A DNA stretch of 64,000 nt from Aquabacterium parvum (lineage in GTDB: Bacteria; Pseudomonadota; Gammaproteobacteria; Burkholderiales; Burkholderiaceae_C): the NCBI RefSeq assembly GCF_001447195.1, contig NZ_LFRI01000045.1, positions 1-64,000 on the forward strand, in the 5' to 3' direction. Position 1 is the first letter of the stretch. Each line of letters starts with the position of its first letter. The notes under the pieces were generated by a model. The model had not been told where the DNA came from and searched no databases. It saw nothing but the letters and a program-made list of their open reading frames with translations. Shown here in pieces: positions 1 through 8,968 of this stretch. Both the position numbers and the translations under genes were made by a program.

Positions 1-96
1 CGTTGGATAGCCAAGCTGGCGAATGGTCAACCCAACGCGCTTGCCCAACTTGATGTAGAGCTGTACGGCTCGCAGCCGATCCTCGTATGAAAACAT
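1..96 (-). CDS. IS3-family transposase OrfA, N-terminal fragment (32 codons visible)
   Basis: Translation from the ATG at 96 begins MFSYEDRLRAVQLYIKLGKR and continues to the window edge with ...TIRQLGYPT. This is the typical start of the helix-turn-helix OrfA proteins of IS3-family elements, which bind the IS ends and are made as an OrfAB fusion by frameshifting. A good ribosome-binding site (GGAGG) lies just upstream on the minus strand. Only the first third of the HTH domain is present, so nothing can be said about whether the element is intact. Confidence 0.8.
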   Translation of the reverse strand, partial: MFSYEDRLRAVQLYIKLGKRVGLTIRQLGYPT

Positions 97-116
97 GAAC
101 TACCTCCAGGTAGTCC
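97..116. repeat. Small inverted repeat over the OrfA ribosome-binding site
   Basis: GAACTACCT-CC-AGGTAGTCC forms a near-perfect dyad (one mismatch) that includes the GGAGG of the transposase ribosome-binding site. A hairpin here could hide the site in read-through transcripts from the chromosome, a known way for insertion sequences to limit transposase made by outside promoters. The function is inferred from position only. Confidence 0.4.
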
Positions 117-149
117 AAGAAATCGTCCGCACCCCCTTTCGGGCAGTCT

Positions 150-1754
150 TTGGTTGGCGCGCGCACTTCAGAGGGGATATCGGCGCAGTACCCGATGGAG
201 CCCAAATCGAAGAGCGAATGCGCTTCTGCGCACGAGAAGGCAATGCAGTTCTACCGGGCTGAGCACCGGTTGGGTGAAGCAGGCATCCTTCAACGCAAAC
301 AGGTGGAGCGAGAACAGATCGCCGAATGCAGCGCTTTAACCGGCCGAGGGAACAACGCCTACTGGCGATGTGTCGAGCCTTACCAAGACCGAGCCAAGGA
401 ACTGCACGCTCAAATTTCTGCTCACTTTGCGGAACGCGACCGCATCAAACGCGAGATCGACGCGGCGGACAGAACTTGTGAAGCGACTGTTCGCAATGGT
501 GAAAAGGCTTTTGCCGACTTGGAAAAGGCGGGCAAGCAGGTCAAAGAGCTGTACGAAGCGAGTGGCTCACCTGCTGGTGCGGTGAAGGGCGTTGCAACAC
601 ATGCGGCTCAAAAAGCGCTCGACGCCACGGCAGCAGAGGTAATCGAGGGGGCCTATGTCAAGCGCAACGATCATCAGGACCCAGCGGTCAGTCGCTTGTA
701 CAAAGACGTTGAAAAAACTCGCTCATCTGATGGCAGTCGAAACCCGGTGGCAAAGGCCGTTGCCGACGAGTCGTTCAGGCAACTCGAATCACAGTCGCAT
801 CAGACGATGGGTGACTTGGCGTCGGCCACTGCCCAAATCGACGGGTTCACGGCGAACGGAGCCTCCCCGCCCCAGCGTTCAGCGCCGGACGTTGGCCAGG
901 GTTTGCCTCGCAGAGGTGGTTCGGCCGCAGCAGTCGCCATGAAGGGCGCAATCGATCGCTCCAACGACGCGCAGGCCAGGTCTGAATTCGAGCGGGTGCA
1001 AAGAGCCAACGATGCGCGAGATGCGGAGGCGCTGAGTCGTGCTTCTGGCTCCTCTCCAATGGGAAATCTTGTCGCCGTGGGTGCGGCCGTGGTGGCGACG
1101 CAAGGCAACGCTTCGTTGGCCCGACAAATGCTGGAGATGGCTGATGTGGGGAAAACGGCTGCTCGCACCGAGCCCTCGATTCCGGCGTCGAACAGCAGGT
1201 CCGCTTCGATAGCGGCCCCATCTTCAAGCGGGTGTTCATCAGAACGCGCGGCGCTACAAGCCCACATGTCCTGGGCGACCGTTCCAGAGGACTACATGAC
1301 GGTCAAGCCCATCTACCCCGCCTTTCAGTTGCGAGAGATGATTGCCAGCATCGAATCATCGCTGGCCAAACTGGACAGTTCGGCCAGCGACGTGAAGCGC
1401 TCGCTGGAGTTGAAGCTTCAGTTATGCAGTGCGAAGACGCGTCTGGCCGAACGAGAATCTCGTGAACGAATCCGGGCGAAGGGCGCACTGGCCACGTCCA
1501 AGCCATGCACAGCAGAGGTTGATCGCTTGAGCCGCATTGCCGGAAGTGCGAGACAAGACAGCATCACTGAGACTGCGCGCGTCGCACATTCATTGGCCGT
1601 CAAGGTGATCGAGGCTGTTCGAAAATGCCCCCAGGATCCATACCTTGATCAACTGGCCCTCGATCTCCAGCAAACCGCGTCGTCGGCAAGGGAAACCTGC
1701 GAAATGATAGCCAGTGACCGCAGCGTTTGCACACAACCGTGGCCGGGCCTGTGA
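150..1754 (+). CDS. Hypothetical protein, helical, probably 5'-truncated by the adjacent insertion sequence
   Basis: Not recognised. The open frame begins with a TTG at 150, only a few bases after the presumed IS end. The first ATG is at 195 and has no well-placed ribosome-binding site. The protein (about 520-534 residues) is rich in Ala, Glu, Arg and Ser. It has charged helical stretches (roughly residues 25-130 and 380-460) and a low-complexity Ser/Ala segment in the middle (about 340-365). Scattered cysteines near both ends would suit disulfides in an exported protein, but there is no signal peptide, as expected if the true start was lost. Base composition is lower in GC than the genes after 2.5 kb. 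The next gene, 36 bases downstream, is a lipoprotein, so the two may have formed an envelope-related operon. It could be a pseudogene remnant or still be expressed from an IS promoter. Confidence 0.55.
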   Translation: MVGARTSEGISAQYPMEPKSKSECASAHEKAMQFYRAEHRLGEAGILQRKQVEREQIAECSALTGRGNNAYWRCVEPYQDRAKELHAQISAHFAERDRIKREIDAADRTCEATVRNGEKAFADLEKAGKQVKELYEASGSPAGAVKGVATHAAQKALDATAAEVIEGAYVKRNDHQDPAVSRLYKDVEKTRSSDGSRNPVAKAVADESFRQLESQSHQTMGDLASATAQIDGFTANGASPPQRSAPDVGQGLPRRGGSAAAVAMKGAIDRSNDAQARSEFERVQRANDARDAEALSRASGSSPMGNLVAVGAAVVATQGNASLARQMLEMADVGKTAARTEPSIPASNSRSASIAAPSSSGCSSERAALQAHMSWATVPEDYMTVKPIYPAFQLREMIASIESSLAKLDSSASDVKRSLELKLQLCSAKTRLAERESRERIRAKGALATSKPCTAEVDRLSRIAGSARQDSITETARVAHSLAVKVIEAVRKCPQDPYLDQLALDLQQTASSARETCEMIASDRSVCTQPWPGL

Positions 1755-1790
1755 GAAGCGAAATCAAAACCCATTGATGGAAGGCAAATC

Positions 1791-2492
1791 ATGAGCAGCA
1801 GGATCGTCGAATTCAGAGGCGCAATGCGCCGAGTGGGAGTTGTGTCCGCGATATCGATTGCTGTACTGTTGACGGGGTGCGCAGTCGGTAAACCTCGCGT
1901 CGATATGTACAACGGCCTTTTGCCCGACGGCGTGACGCCTGCAGCGACGACCCTGGCACCTCGCACGGGCCAGTTCCGCAACCAGACGGTCTACATCGTC
2001 CTGGGTGCCAATTACCTCAGCTACAGCGACACATGGGCGGGCTTTCAGAAGATCGCGGACGAGGGTGGCTTCGCCAACCTCGCTTACACGCGTGAAGAGT
2101 TGCAGGCCTTCCAGCGGTTTTGGTCACCCGAACGCACGACCTCTCTCGTCGTGGATACCCTCAAAAAACACTTTTCCGATGTCCGTGTTGCCGACGACTT
2201 GGCTCAAGCCAAGGAGTTGGGTGCTCGTTGGATCGTGGTTTATGACCATTCTTATCGTCAACCGACAACTGCGACGGCAACTTGGACCAATCACACCGTC
2301 ATCGACTTGCTCAGTGCCGACCGGTTGCAGTTGATTGCCCGAGCTGAAGTCAATGAAACCCAGTCGAGAGGGATCGCGATGGGTAGCAGCGACGTCCATC
2401 GGCTCACGCGCCAGAGAGGCGAAGATTTGGTGGGATGCATCACGCGCGCCGCGCAGCAGTTCGATCGCAAACTGAGTGCGTTGGATGGGTGA
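1791..2492 (+). CDS. Putative lipoprotein of unknown function
   Basis: A 233-residue protein with a lipoprotein signal peptide: positive residues, a hydrophobic stretch, then the lipobox LLTG-C near residue 30. It should be cut and acylated at that cysteine and anchored in the inner or outer membrane. The ATG at 1791 has a GGAAGG ribosome-binding site 7 bases upstream. An internal ATG at 1824 would give a more typical signal length. The mature part shows no motif I recognise. It has an alternating alpha/beta look, with a region (about residues 140-175) reading like a periplasmic domain that binds or reports a partner. It lies 36 bases after the truncated gene at 150 and likely shares its transcript. 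Confidence 0.65.
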   Translation: MSSRIVEFRGAMRRVGVVSAISIAVLLTGCAVGKPRVDMYNGLLPDGVTPAATTLAPRTGQFRNQTVYIVLGANYLSYSDTWAGFQKIADEGGFANLAYTREELQAFQRFWSPERTTSLVVDTLKKHFSDVRVADDLAQAKELGARWIVVYDHSYRQPTTATATWTNHTVIDLLSADRLQLIARAEVNETQSRGIAMGSSDVHRLTRQRGEDLVGCITRAAQQFDRKLSALDG

Positions 2493-2525
2493 AGTGACGT
2501 GCTGATCTCGCCCTAAAGGAGTCAC

Positions 2526-3932
2526 TCATCGCTGAGCCAGCGTCATCGCCAATTGGTTGTGCCGCTCCACCACCGCCCCCATCTCTACGGTCGTGACCCG
2601 CCCGTGGTCAGCCACCACCCGCCCATTCACAATCGTCCAAGCCGTCGGCTCCCCATGGCACATCAGCAAGGCCGCCACCGGGTCATGCACCGCCGCCCCG
2701 GCCATGCCCAGCGTGCGCGTGTCAAAGATCGCCAAGTCAGCCGCGAACCCGGGCGCAATCTGCCCGATGTCCGTGCGCCCCAGCACCTCGGCCCCACCGC
2801 GCGTCGCCACACGCAAAGCCGCGCGCGCACTCATGTCCGCCGGCCCATGGTCACACCCGAAGGGCTCCAGGCTGCGCCCCGCGCGCGCCAGCAGCATCGC
2901 TTGCCGCGCTTCGGCCAGCATGTGCGCGGCGTCGTTGCTGGCTGAGCCGTCCACGCCCAGGCCCACGGGCACGCCGGCGTTGAGCATGCGGCGCACGGGC
3001 GCGATGCCCGAGGCCAGGCGCATGTTGCTGCAGGGGCAGTGCGCCACGCCCGTGCGGGTGGCGGCAAAGCGGCCGATGCCGTGTTCGTCCAGCTTCACGC
3101 AGTGGGCGTGCCACACGTCGTCGCCCAGCCAGCCCAGGCTTTCGGCGTATTCGGTGGGCGTCTGGTTGAACTTCTCGCGGCTGTAGGCAATGTCGTGGTC
3201 GTTCTCGGCCAGGTGGGTGTGCAGGCGCACGCCGCGCCGGTAGCTGCGCGCCAGGCTTGCTGATTCGCGCATCAAGTCGGGGCTGACCGAAAACGGTGAG
3301 CACGGCGCCAGCGCGATGCGCGTCATGCTGAAGTCGCGCTCGTCGTGCCAGGCCTCGATCAGGCGCTGCGAGTCTTTGAGGATGTCGGCCTCGCGCTCGA
3401 CCAGGCTGTCGGGCGGCAGGCCGCCGTTCGATTCGCCCACGCTCATGCTGCCGCGGCTGGCGTGAAAGCGCATGCCGATTTGCAGCGCCGCTTCGATGCT
3501 GTCGTCCAGCCGGCAGCCGTTGGGGTAGAGGTACAGGTGGTCGCTGCTGGTGGTGCAGCCGCTGACCAGCAGCTCGGCCATGGCCACCTGGGTCGACACC
3601 CGCACCATCTCGGGCGTCAGGCCCGCCCAGATGGGGTAGAGCGTGCGCAGCCAGGTGAAGAGTTCGGCGTCCTGCGCGGCCGGGATGGCCCGCGTCAGGC
3701 TTTGGTACATGTGGTGGTGCGTGTTGACCAGGCCGGGGATGACGACGTGGCCGCGCGCGTCGATCACGTCGGTGGCCTGGGCGAGCAGGGCGGGGTCGAG
3801 CTCGGCCGTGGGGCCGCAGGCCACGATGCGCGGGCCCTGGATGAGCACGCTGGCGTGGCGCCATTCGGTGCCGGCGTCGTCCATGGTGGCGACGCAGTCG
3901 GCGTCTTTGATGAGCAGGGTGGGCGTGTGCAT
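2526..3932 (-). CDS. 8-oxoguanine/guanine deaminase-like amidohydrolase
   Basis: An amidohydrolase-superfamily enzyme (468 residues) of the guanine deaminase / 8-oxoguanine deaminase / hydroxyatrazine hydrolase branch. Metal-binding signatures are in order: THHH at 71-74 (the HxH pair), RLHTHLAEN near 240, HAHC near 275, and the VDGSASND motif near 325 that carries the catalytic aspartate. Hydrolysis of an amino group on a purine would give xanthine or urate, the substrate or product of the xanthine dehydrogenase encoded immediately upstream. It is the last gene of the leftward xdhA-xdhB-xdhC unit, 64 bases after xdhC. The family is easily mis-assigned between guanine, 8-oxoguanine and s-triazine substrates. 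Context favours a purine, and resemblance to 8-oxoguanine deaminases is recalled rather than searched. Confidence 0.85.
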   Translation of the reverse strand: MHTPTLLIKDADCVATMDDAGTEWRHASVLIQGPRIVACGPTAELDPALLAQATDVIDARGHVVIPGLVNTHHHMYQSLTRAIPAAQDAELFTWLRTLYPIWAGLTPEMVRVSTQVAMAELLVSGCTTSSDHLYLYPNGCRLDDSIEAALQIGMRFHASRGSMSVGESNGGLPPDSLVEREADILKDSQRLIEAWHDERDFSMTRIALAPCSPFSVSPDLMRESASLARSYRRGVRLHTHLAENDHDIAYSREKFNQTPTEYAESLGWLGDDVWHAHCVKLDEHGIGRFAATRTGVAHCPCSNMRLASGIAPVRRMLNAGVPVGLGVDGSASNDAAHMLAEARQAMLLARAGRSLEPFGCDHGPADMSARAALRVATRGGAEVLGRTDIGQIAPGFAADLAIFDTRTLGMAGAAVHDPVAALLMCHGEPTAWTIVNGRVVADHGRVTTVEMGAVVERHNQLAMTLAQR

Positions 3933-3996
3933 GGGGCGGGCGTGGGCGTTGGAGGGGGCAAGGCGGCCACCGCGCGGCGTGGTGCGCGAGCCGGCC

Positions 3997-4914
3997 TCAG
4001 GCGGTGCGCTGCAGCAGCTGCGCCACCACCGAGATGGCGATGACGGCGGGCTCTTTTCCCGGCAGATCGGGCAGGCCGATGGGGCAGGTCAGGCGGGCGA
4101 TGGCGTTGTCGCTCACGCCCATGGCCTGCAGCCGGTGCAGGAACTTGGCGCGCTTGGTTTGCGAGCCGATCAGACCCGCGAAGGCGAAGTCGCCGCGCTT
4201 GAGCACGGCGTGGATGATGCGCAGGTCCAGGTCATGCCGGTGGGTGAGCACGAGGTGGTAGGCCAGTGCGGGCGCGTCGGCCACTTCGGCTTCGGCCTGG
4301 GCGGTGCTGACGAACTGGATGTGCGGCGGCAAAGCGGCGATGGCTTCGGGCGAGGGCAGACCGGGGGCGTCGGCGCCACAGGTTTCGGCGGTGTCGGCGC
4401 GTTCGTCCAACCAGCGCACGGTGCAGTCGATGTCGGCCAGCAGTTTGACGATGGCCTGGCCGACGTGGCCGGCGCCGTGCAGTTCGAGGTGGAAGCGGGG
4501 CGCGGGCAAGGTCCAGGCTTGAAGCGTGGTTTCTGTCAGGGGCTCGAAGGCCAGGTCGACAGAACCGCCGCAGCATTGGCCCAGCGTGGGGCCCAGGGCG
4601 AAGGTTTGTTGCCAGGCGGCGAGGGGTTTGCTGGCGGTGCGTGCTTCGGCCAGGGCCTTGCGGGCCAGGTCGATGGCTTGCCATTCGAGGTGGCCGCCGC
4701 CGATGGTTCCGAGGACCGTGCCCAGCGCATCACCGCTTTGGCCGCCATGTTCTCCCCCGCCCACCAGCATGCGCACACCCGCCTCGCGCGGCGTGGAGCC
4801 GCGGATGGTGTGCACGCGCACCACCAGCGCAGGCCGCTCGGCTGCGAGCCACTGCGCGGCGACGTGGCGCAGGTGGCGGGCACTCAGTGCGGTCATGGCG
4901 TTGGGTGTGGTCAT
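3997..4914 (-). CDS. xdhC: Xanthine dehydrogenase accessory protein XdhC
   Basis: A 305-residue XdhC/CoxI-family chaperone. XdhC binds molybdenum cofactor, protects its sulfurated form and hands it to the XdhB subunit. Seen here are the N-terminal CoxI-like part with VRVHTIRGSTPREAG (about 31-45), the QCCGG cysteine motif (about 113) and a C-terminal Rossmann-like NAD-binding part with HGAGHVGQA (about 146). It follows xdhB by 37 bases in the same leftward operon. Its presence shows that the XDH here is matured by a dedicated chaperone. Confidence 0.95.
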   Translation of the reverse strand: MTTPNAMTALSARHLRHVAAQWLAAERPALVVRVHTIRGSTPREAGVRMLVGGGEHGGQSGDALGTVLGTIGGGHLEWQAIDLARKALAEARTASKPLAAWQQTFALGPTLGQCCGGSVDLAFEPLTETTLQAWTLPAPRFHLELHGAGHVGQAIVKLLADIDCTVRWLDERADTAETCGADAPGLPSPEAIAALPPHIQFVSTAQAEAEVADAPALAYHLVLTHRHDLDLRIIHAVLKRGDFAFAGLIGSQTKRAKFLHRLQAMGVSDNAIARLTCPIGLPDLPGKEPAVIAISVVAQLLQRTA

Positions 4915-4951
4915 GGTGTCAACGCAGCGAAGCCGTGTCGTGCGGTAGGCA

Positions 4952-7321
4952 TCAAGCCGCAGCGGGTGCGGCCGCCTTCACCGCCTCGACCGCATCCAGG
5001 ATGGCTTCGGCCGTGGCGGGCGCGCGCAGCGGCGGCTGCACCTTGTGCTGGCCCACCGCCGACACCGCGTCGCGGATGGCGAAGAACACCGAGAAGGGCA
5101 GCAGCAGCGGCGGCTCGCCCACGGCCTTGGAGCGGTAGATGGTGTCTTCCACGTTGCGGTTGTCGAACAGCTTGACGCGGAAGTCGGCCGGGCAGTCGCT
5201 GGCGGTGGGGATCTTGTAGGTGGAGGGCGCGTGCGTCAGCAGCTTGCCGCTTTGCGGGTGCCACACCAGCTCTTCGGTGGTCAGCCAGCCCATGCCCTGG
5301 ATGAAGGCGCCTTCGACCTGGCCGATGTCCAGCGCCGGGTTGATGGACTGGCCCACGTCGTGCAGCACGTCGGCGCGCAGCAGCTTGAACTCGCCGGTGA
5401 GCGTGTCCACCAGCACCTCGCTGACGGCGGCGCCATAGGCGAAGTAGTAGAAGGGGCGGCCCTGCATGGCGTCGCGGTCCCAGTGCAGCTTGGGCGTGGC
5501 GTAAAAGCCGTCGGACCACAGTTGCACGCGGGCCATGTAGGCGCTCATGGCCACGTCTTCAAAGGGCAGCACCTGGTCGCCCACTTGCACCTGGCTGTCT
5601 GCAAAGCGGATGGCTTCGACGCTGACGCCATGCTTGGCGGCCAGGTGCGAGATCAGGCGCGACTTGATCTGCTGCGCAGCGTCGGCGGCGGCCTTGCCGT
5701 TCAAGTCAGAGCCGGTGGACGCGGCCGTGGCCGAGGTGTTGGCCACCTTGGTGGTGTCGGTGGCCGTGACGCGCACGCGCTCTGGCAGCAGGCCCAGGGT
5801 GTGCGCCACCATCTGCGCCACCTTGGTGTTGAGGCCCTGGCCCATCTCGGTGCCGCCGTGGTTCACCAGCACGCTGCCGTCGGTGTACACATGCACCAGC
5901 GCGCCGGCCTGGTTCAGGTGCACCACGTTGAAGGAGATGCCGAACTTCAGCGGCGTGAGCGCCAGGCCCTTCTTGAGCACGGGGCTGCTGGCGTTGAAGG
6001 CGTTGATGGCGTCGCGGCGGGCGCGGTAGTCGCTGGTGGTGGCCAGCTCGCCGATCAGCGCGGGCAGCACGTTGTCTTCGACCTGCTGGCCGTAGGGCGT
6101 GACGTCGTTGTGGCCGATGCCGTAGAGGTTGGCCAGGCGCACGTCGAGCGCGTCGCGGCCCAGGCTGCGGGCGATGTCGTCGAGGATGTAGTCGACCGCG
6201 AAGGCGCCTTGCGGCCCACCGAAGCCGCGAAACGCCGTGTTGCTTTGCGTGTTGGTGCGCGCGCAGAAGCCGTCGATGTGGACGTTGGGCAGCCAGTAGG
6301 CGTTGTCGAAGTGGCACAGCGCGCGCGCCATGACGGGGGCCGACAGGTCGGCCGAAAAGCCGCAGCGCGACACCATCTCGACCTGCGCGCCGAGGATGCG
6401 GCCTTCGTCGTCGTGGCCGATGGACCAGTCGTGCGTGAAGCAGTGGCGCCGGCCGGTGACCATGAAGTCGTCGTCGCGGTCGGGGCGCAGCTTGACGGGC
6501 TTGCGCAGCTTGGCCGCGGCGATGGCGGCGATGCAGGCGAACACGGCGGACTGCGATTCCTTGCCGCCAAAGCCCCCACCCATGCGGCGGCAGGTGACCT
6601 GCACGTGGTGGGCATGCAGGCCCAGCGCGTGGGCCACGGCGTGCTGCATTTCAGACGGGTGCTGCGTGGAGCAGTGCACCAGCATGCCGCCTTCTTGCGG
6701 GATGGCGTACGAGATCTGGCCTTCGAGGTAGAACTGCTCTTGCCCGCCGAGCTGGATGTGGCCTTGCAGCGTGTGCGGTGCTTGCGCGATGCCAGTGGCC
6801 GCGTCGCCCCGCGCCATGCGCATCGGCGGCACGACGTATTGCTTCGCAGCGTGCGCGGCCTCGGGCGTCAGCAGCGCGGGCAGCTCTTCGATGTCGAGGA
6901 AGGCCTTGGCCTGCGCGGCGGCGCGGCGGGCCAGTTCACGGTCGTGCGAGAGCACGGCGAAAACGGGCTGCCCGAGGTAGTGCACGGTGCCATCGGCCAG
7001 GATGGGGTCGTCGTGCACGATGGCGCCGCAGTCGTTGCGGCCCGGGATGTCGGCGGCGGTGATGACGTCGACCACGCCGGGCAGGGCGCGCAGGGCGGCC
7101 AGGTTGATGCCCTTGAGGCGGCCGTGGGCCACGGGCGAGAGGCCGAGGGCGGCGTGCAGGGTGCCGGCCAGCTCGGGCTGGTCGTCGATGTAGGTGGCTT
7201 CACCCGCGACGTGCAGGCGGGCGGATTCGTGCGCCAGGGGCTTGCCGGCGGCGGTGGTTGAGGGCGCGGCCACCGTGTCGGGTGGCAGGTGGGTGGCGGG
7301 GATGTCCACGGCTTGGTTCAT
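4952..7321 (-). CDS. xdhB: Xanthine dehydrogenase, molybdopterin-binding large subunit
   Basis: A full-length (789-residue) molybdenum subunit of a bacterial two-subunit XDH, which oxidises hypoxanthine to xanthine and xanthine to urate in the cytoplasm. Characteristic motifs are RRMGGGFGGKE near 250, FRGFGGPQ near 365 (pterin-binding glycines), the GTEMGQGL motif near 490, and the AVGEPP motif whose glutamate at about 736 is the expected catalytic base. It sits between xdhA (21 bases upstream) and xdhC. Similarity along the whole length and the intact catalytic glutamate argue for activity. Confidence 0.96.
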   Translation of the reverse strand: MNQAVDIPATHLPPDTVAAPSTTAAGKPLAHESARLHVAGEATYIDDQPELAGTLHAALGLSPVAHGRLKGINLAALRALPGVVDVITAADIPGRNDCGAIVHDDPILADGTVHYLGQPVFAVLSHDRELARRAAAQAKAFLDIEELPALLTPEAAHAAKQYVVPPMRMARGDAATGIAQAPHTLQGHIQLGGQEQFYLEGQISYAIPQEGGMLVHCSTQHPSEMQHAVAHALGLHAHHVQVTCRRMGGGFGGKESQSAVFACIAAIAAAKLRKPVKLRPDRDDDFMVTGRRHCFTHDWSIGHDDEGRILGAQVEMVSRCGFSADLSAPVMARALCHFDNAYWLPNVHIDGFCARTNTQSNTAFRGFGGPQGAFAVDYILDDIARSLGRDALDVRLANLYGIGHNDVTPYGQQVEDNVLPALIGELATTSDYRARRDAINAFNASSPVLKKGLALTPLKFGISFNVVHLNQAGALVHVYTDGSVLVNHGGTEMGQGLNTKVAQMVAHTLGLLPERVRVTATDTTKVANTSATAASTGSDLNGKAAADAAQQIKSRLISHLAAKHGVSVEAIRFADSQVQVGDQVLPFEDVAMSAYMARVQLWSDGFYATPKLHWDRDAMQGRPFYYFAYGAAVSEVLVDTLTGEFKLLRADVLHDVGQSINPALDIGQVEGAFIQGMGWLTTEELVWHPQSGKLLTHAPSTYKIPTASDCPADFRVKLFDNRNVEDTIYRSKAVGEPPLLLPFSVFFAIRDAVSAVGQHKVQPPLRAPATAEAILDAVEAVKAAAPAAA

Positions 7322-7342
7322 GGCGGGGCTCCGTGGGTTCGT

Positions 7343-8878
7343 TCAGCAGGTGGCGGGCCAGACTTGCACCTGATCGGCGCGCAGCGGGGTGCCCGCTCGG
7401 GTCTCCAGCCAAAAACGTTCCAACAGGTTCTGCGCCACCTTGAGGCGGTAGCTGGCGCTGGCGCGCAGGTCGGTCATCGGTTGGAAGTCTTGTGCCAGGG
7501 CGGCTTGGGCGGCGCGCAGGGTGGCTTCGGTCCAGGGCTGGCCGGTGAGGGCGGCTTCGGTGGCGCTGGCGCGGCGGGCGGTGGCGGCCATGCCCCCCCA
7601 GCCCAGGCGCGCCTCGGCGATGCGCTCGCCATCCATGCGGATGAAGAAGCCCGCGCACACGGCGGAGATGTCGCTGTCGCGGCGCTTGGAAAGCTTGTAC
7701 GCGCGCACCACGTCGCCTTCAGCGGCACTGGGCAGCGGCACGCGGATGGCCTGCACGAACTCGCCGGGCTGCAGGTCGTTCTTCATGTAGTCGAGGTAGA
7801 AGGCCGACAGCGGCAGCTCGCGCGTGGCGGCGCCCTTGCGCAGCACCAGGGAGGCGCCGAGCGACAGCAGGATGGGCGCGCTGTCGCCAATGGGCGAGCC
7901 GTTGGCGACGTTGCCGCCCATGGTGCCGGCGTGGCGCACGGGTGGCGAGGCGAAGCGCAGCCAGATTTCCTTGAGCGCGGGCACGTGCTGCGCGAGCGCC
8001 GACCAGGCCGCTTCGAGCGAGGCGCCGGCGCCGATTTCCAGCACAGGCTGGGCGCCGCCGCTGAGCGTGACGCCCTGGAACTCGGCCACCTTGCCGACGT
8101 AGATGATCTCGCCCAGGTCGCGGAACTGCTTGTTGACCCACAGCCCGATGTCGGTGGCGCCAGCCAGCAGGCGCGCGTTGGGCAGGGCTTCGCGCAGCGC
8201 GGCCAGCTCGGCCAGCGTGGTGGGCGCGTGGAAGCGTTGGGCCTGCGTGGGCGCGGCGCCGTTGGGGCCTTCGTAGACCAGGCTGTCGGGCGCGGCCGCT
8301 TGCAAGGCTTCGAGTTGCGCCAGCACCGGGGCGGTGTCCAGCGTCACGCGTGGGGCGGCGTACATCTGCTCGCCGGCATCGAGGATGGGGCGGTAGCCCG
8401 TGCAGCGGCACAGGTTGCCGGCCAGCGCGTCGGCCATGGCAGGGCGGGGCAGGGCTTGTTCGTGCTGTTCGTAGCTGTGCCACAGCGACATCACGAAGCC
8501 CGGGGTGCAAAAGCCGCATTGCGAGCCGTGGCAGCTGACCAATGCCTCCTGGCAGGGGTGCAGGGCGTCGGGCGCGGCCTGGCGGCCCAGCGCGGTCACG
8601 TCTTCGACCGTGAACAGGGCCTGGCCGTCGAGCGTGGGCAGGAACTGGATGCAGCTGTTGACCGTGCGGCGCTTGAGCTCGCCGGTGGCGGCGTCGCGCT
8701 CGGCCACGACCACGGTGCAGGCGCCGCAGTCGCCTTCGGCGCAGCCTTCCTTGGTACCGGTGCAATGGGCGTGTTCGCGCAGCCACTGCAGCACGGTCGT
8801 GGTCGGCGCAAGGCCTTCAACCTGCTGCACCTCGCCGCGGTGGACAAAACGGATCGGGCGTGGGGTGGGGGAACTCAT
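7343..8878 (-). CDS. xdhA: Xanthine dehydrogenase, iron-sulfur/FAD small subunit
   Basis: A 511-residue electron-transfer subunit. It has an N-terminal plant-ferredoxin-type 2Fe-2S domain with Cys39, 46, 51 and 54, then an all-helical second 2Fe-2S domain with CGFCTPGF and CRCTGYRPI (about 120-155). A FAD-binding domain follows from about residue 200, with the AGATDIGLWV and GGNVANGSPIGD motifs. Electrons from the molybdenum centre pass through both clusters to FAD and on to NAD. It is the first gene of the leftward operon xdhA-xdhB-xdhC-deaminase. It starts about 90 bases from the divergent LysR gene, which is the likely regulator. Confidence 0.96.
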   Translation of the reverse strand: MSSPTPRPIRFVHRGEVQQVEGLAPTTTVLQWLREHAHCTGTKEGCAEGDCGACTVVVAERDAATGELKRRTVNSCIQFLPTLDGQALFTVEDVTALGRQAAPDALHPCQEALVSCHGSQCGFCTPGFVMSLWHSYEQHEQALPRPAMADALAGNLCRCTGYRPILDAGEQMYAAPRVTLDTAPVLAQLEALQAAAPDSLVYEGPNGAAPTQAQRFHAPTTLAELAALREALPNARLLAGATDIGLWVNKQFRDLGEIIYVGKVAEFQGVTLSGGAQPVLEIGAGASLEAAWSALAQHVPALKEIWLRFASPPVRHAGTMGGNVANGSPIGDSAPILLSLGASLVLRKGAATRELPLSAFYLDYMKNDLQPGEFVQAIRVPLPSAAEGDVVRAYKLSKRRDSDISAVCAGFFIRMDGERIAEARLGWGGMAATARRASATEAALTGQPWTEATLRAAQAALAQDFQPMTDLRASASYRLKVAQNLLERFWLETRAGTPLRADQVQVWPATC

Positions 8879-8930
8879 GGGGACTCCGGGTGGGTGTGCG
8901 TGTCAGGTTAGCGTCTGGTGTTTGAGCCGG

Positions 8931-8948
8931 TATACAAGATTGCGCATA
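8931..8948. promoter_or_regulatory. Imperfect dyad in the xdhA/lysR divergent region, candidate LysR-family operator
   Basis: TATAC-N8-GCATA is an 18-base dyad with one mismatch. It is placed in the 90-base gap between xdhA and the LysR-type gene, about 20 bases before the regulator start at 8969. LysR proteins usually bind such dyads close to their own start and control the divergent operon. The T-N11-A core is not exact here, so this is a suggestion only. Confidence 0.35.
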
Positions 8949-8968
8949 TCGGTGATAAAAAGCAACGC

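Larger units (their letters stand above)
1..145 (-). mobile_element. End of an IS3-family insertion sequence (partial, runs off the window)
   Basis: The window opens inside an insertion sequence read on the minus strand. The OrfA start lies at 94-96. Outside it are about 50 bases of non-coding end sequence that finish in a TG...CA-type terminus, read on plus as a stretch ending ...gggca at 145. An IS3-like end should carry an imperfect inverted terminal repeat with terminal CA, and this one is G/C-rich as expected. The exact boundary is inferred, because the other end and any 3-4 bp target duplication are outside the window. Confidence 0.6.

Noticed and set aside
3345-4043. Long plus-strand open frames opposite the deaminase and xdhC genes
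   Set aside because: They are valine/glycine/arginine-rich mirror images of high-GC coding sequence on the other strand, lack ribosome-binding sites and show no family motif.
5045-7261. 738-codon open frame opposite xdhB
   Set aside because: It is the antisense shadow of xdhB in a high-GC genome; composition (Val, Gly, His, Gln) is typical of such shadows.
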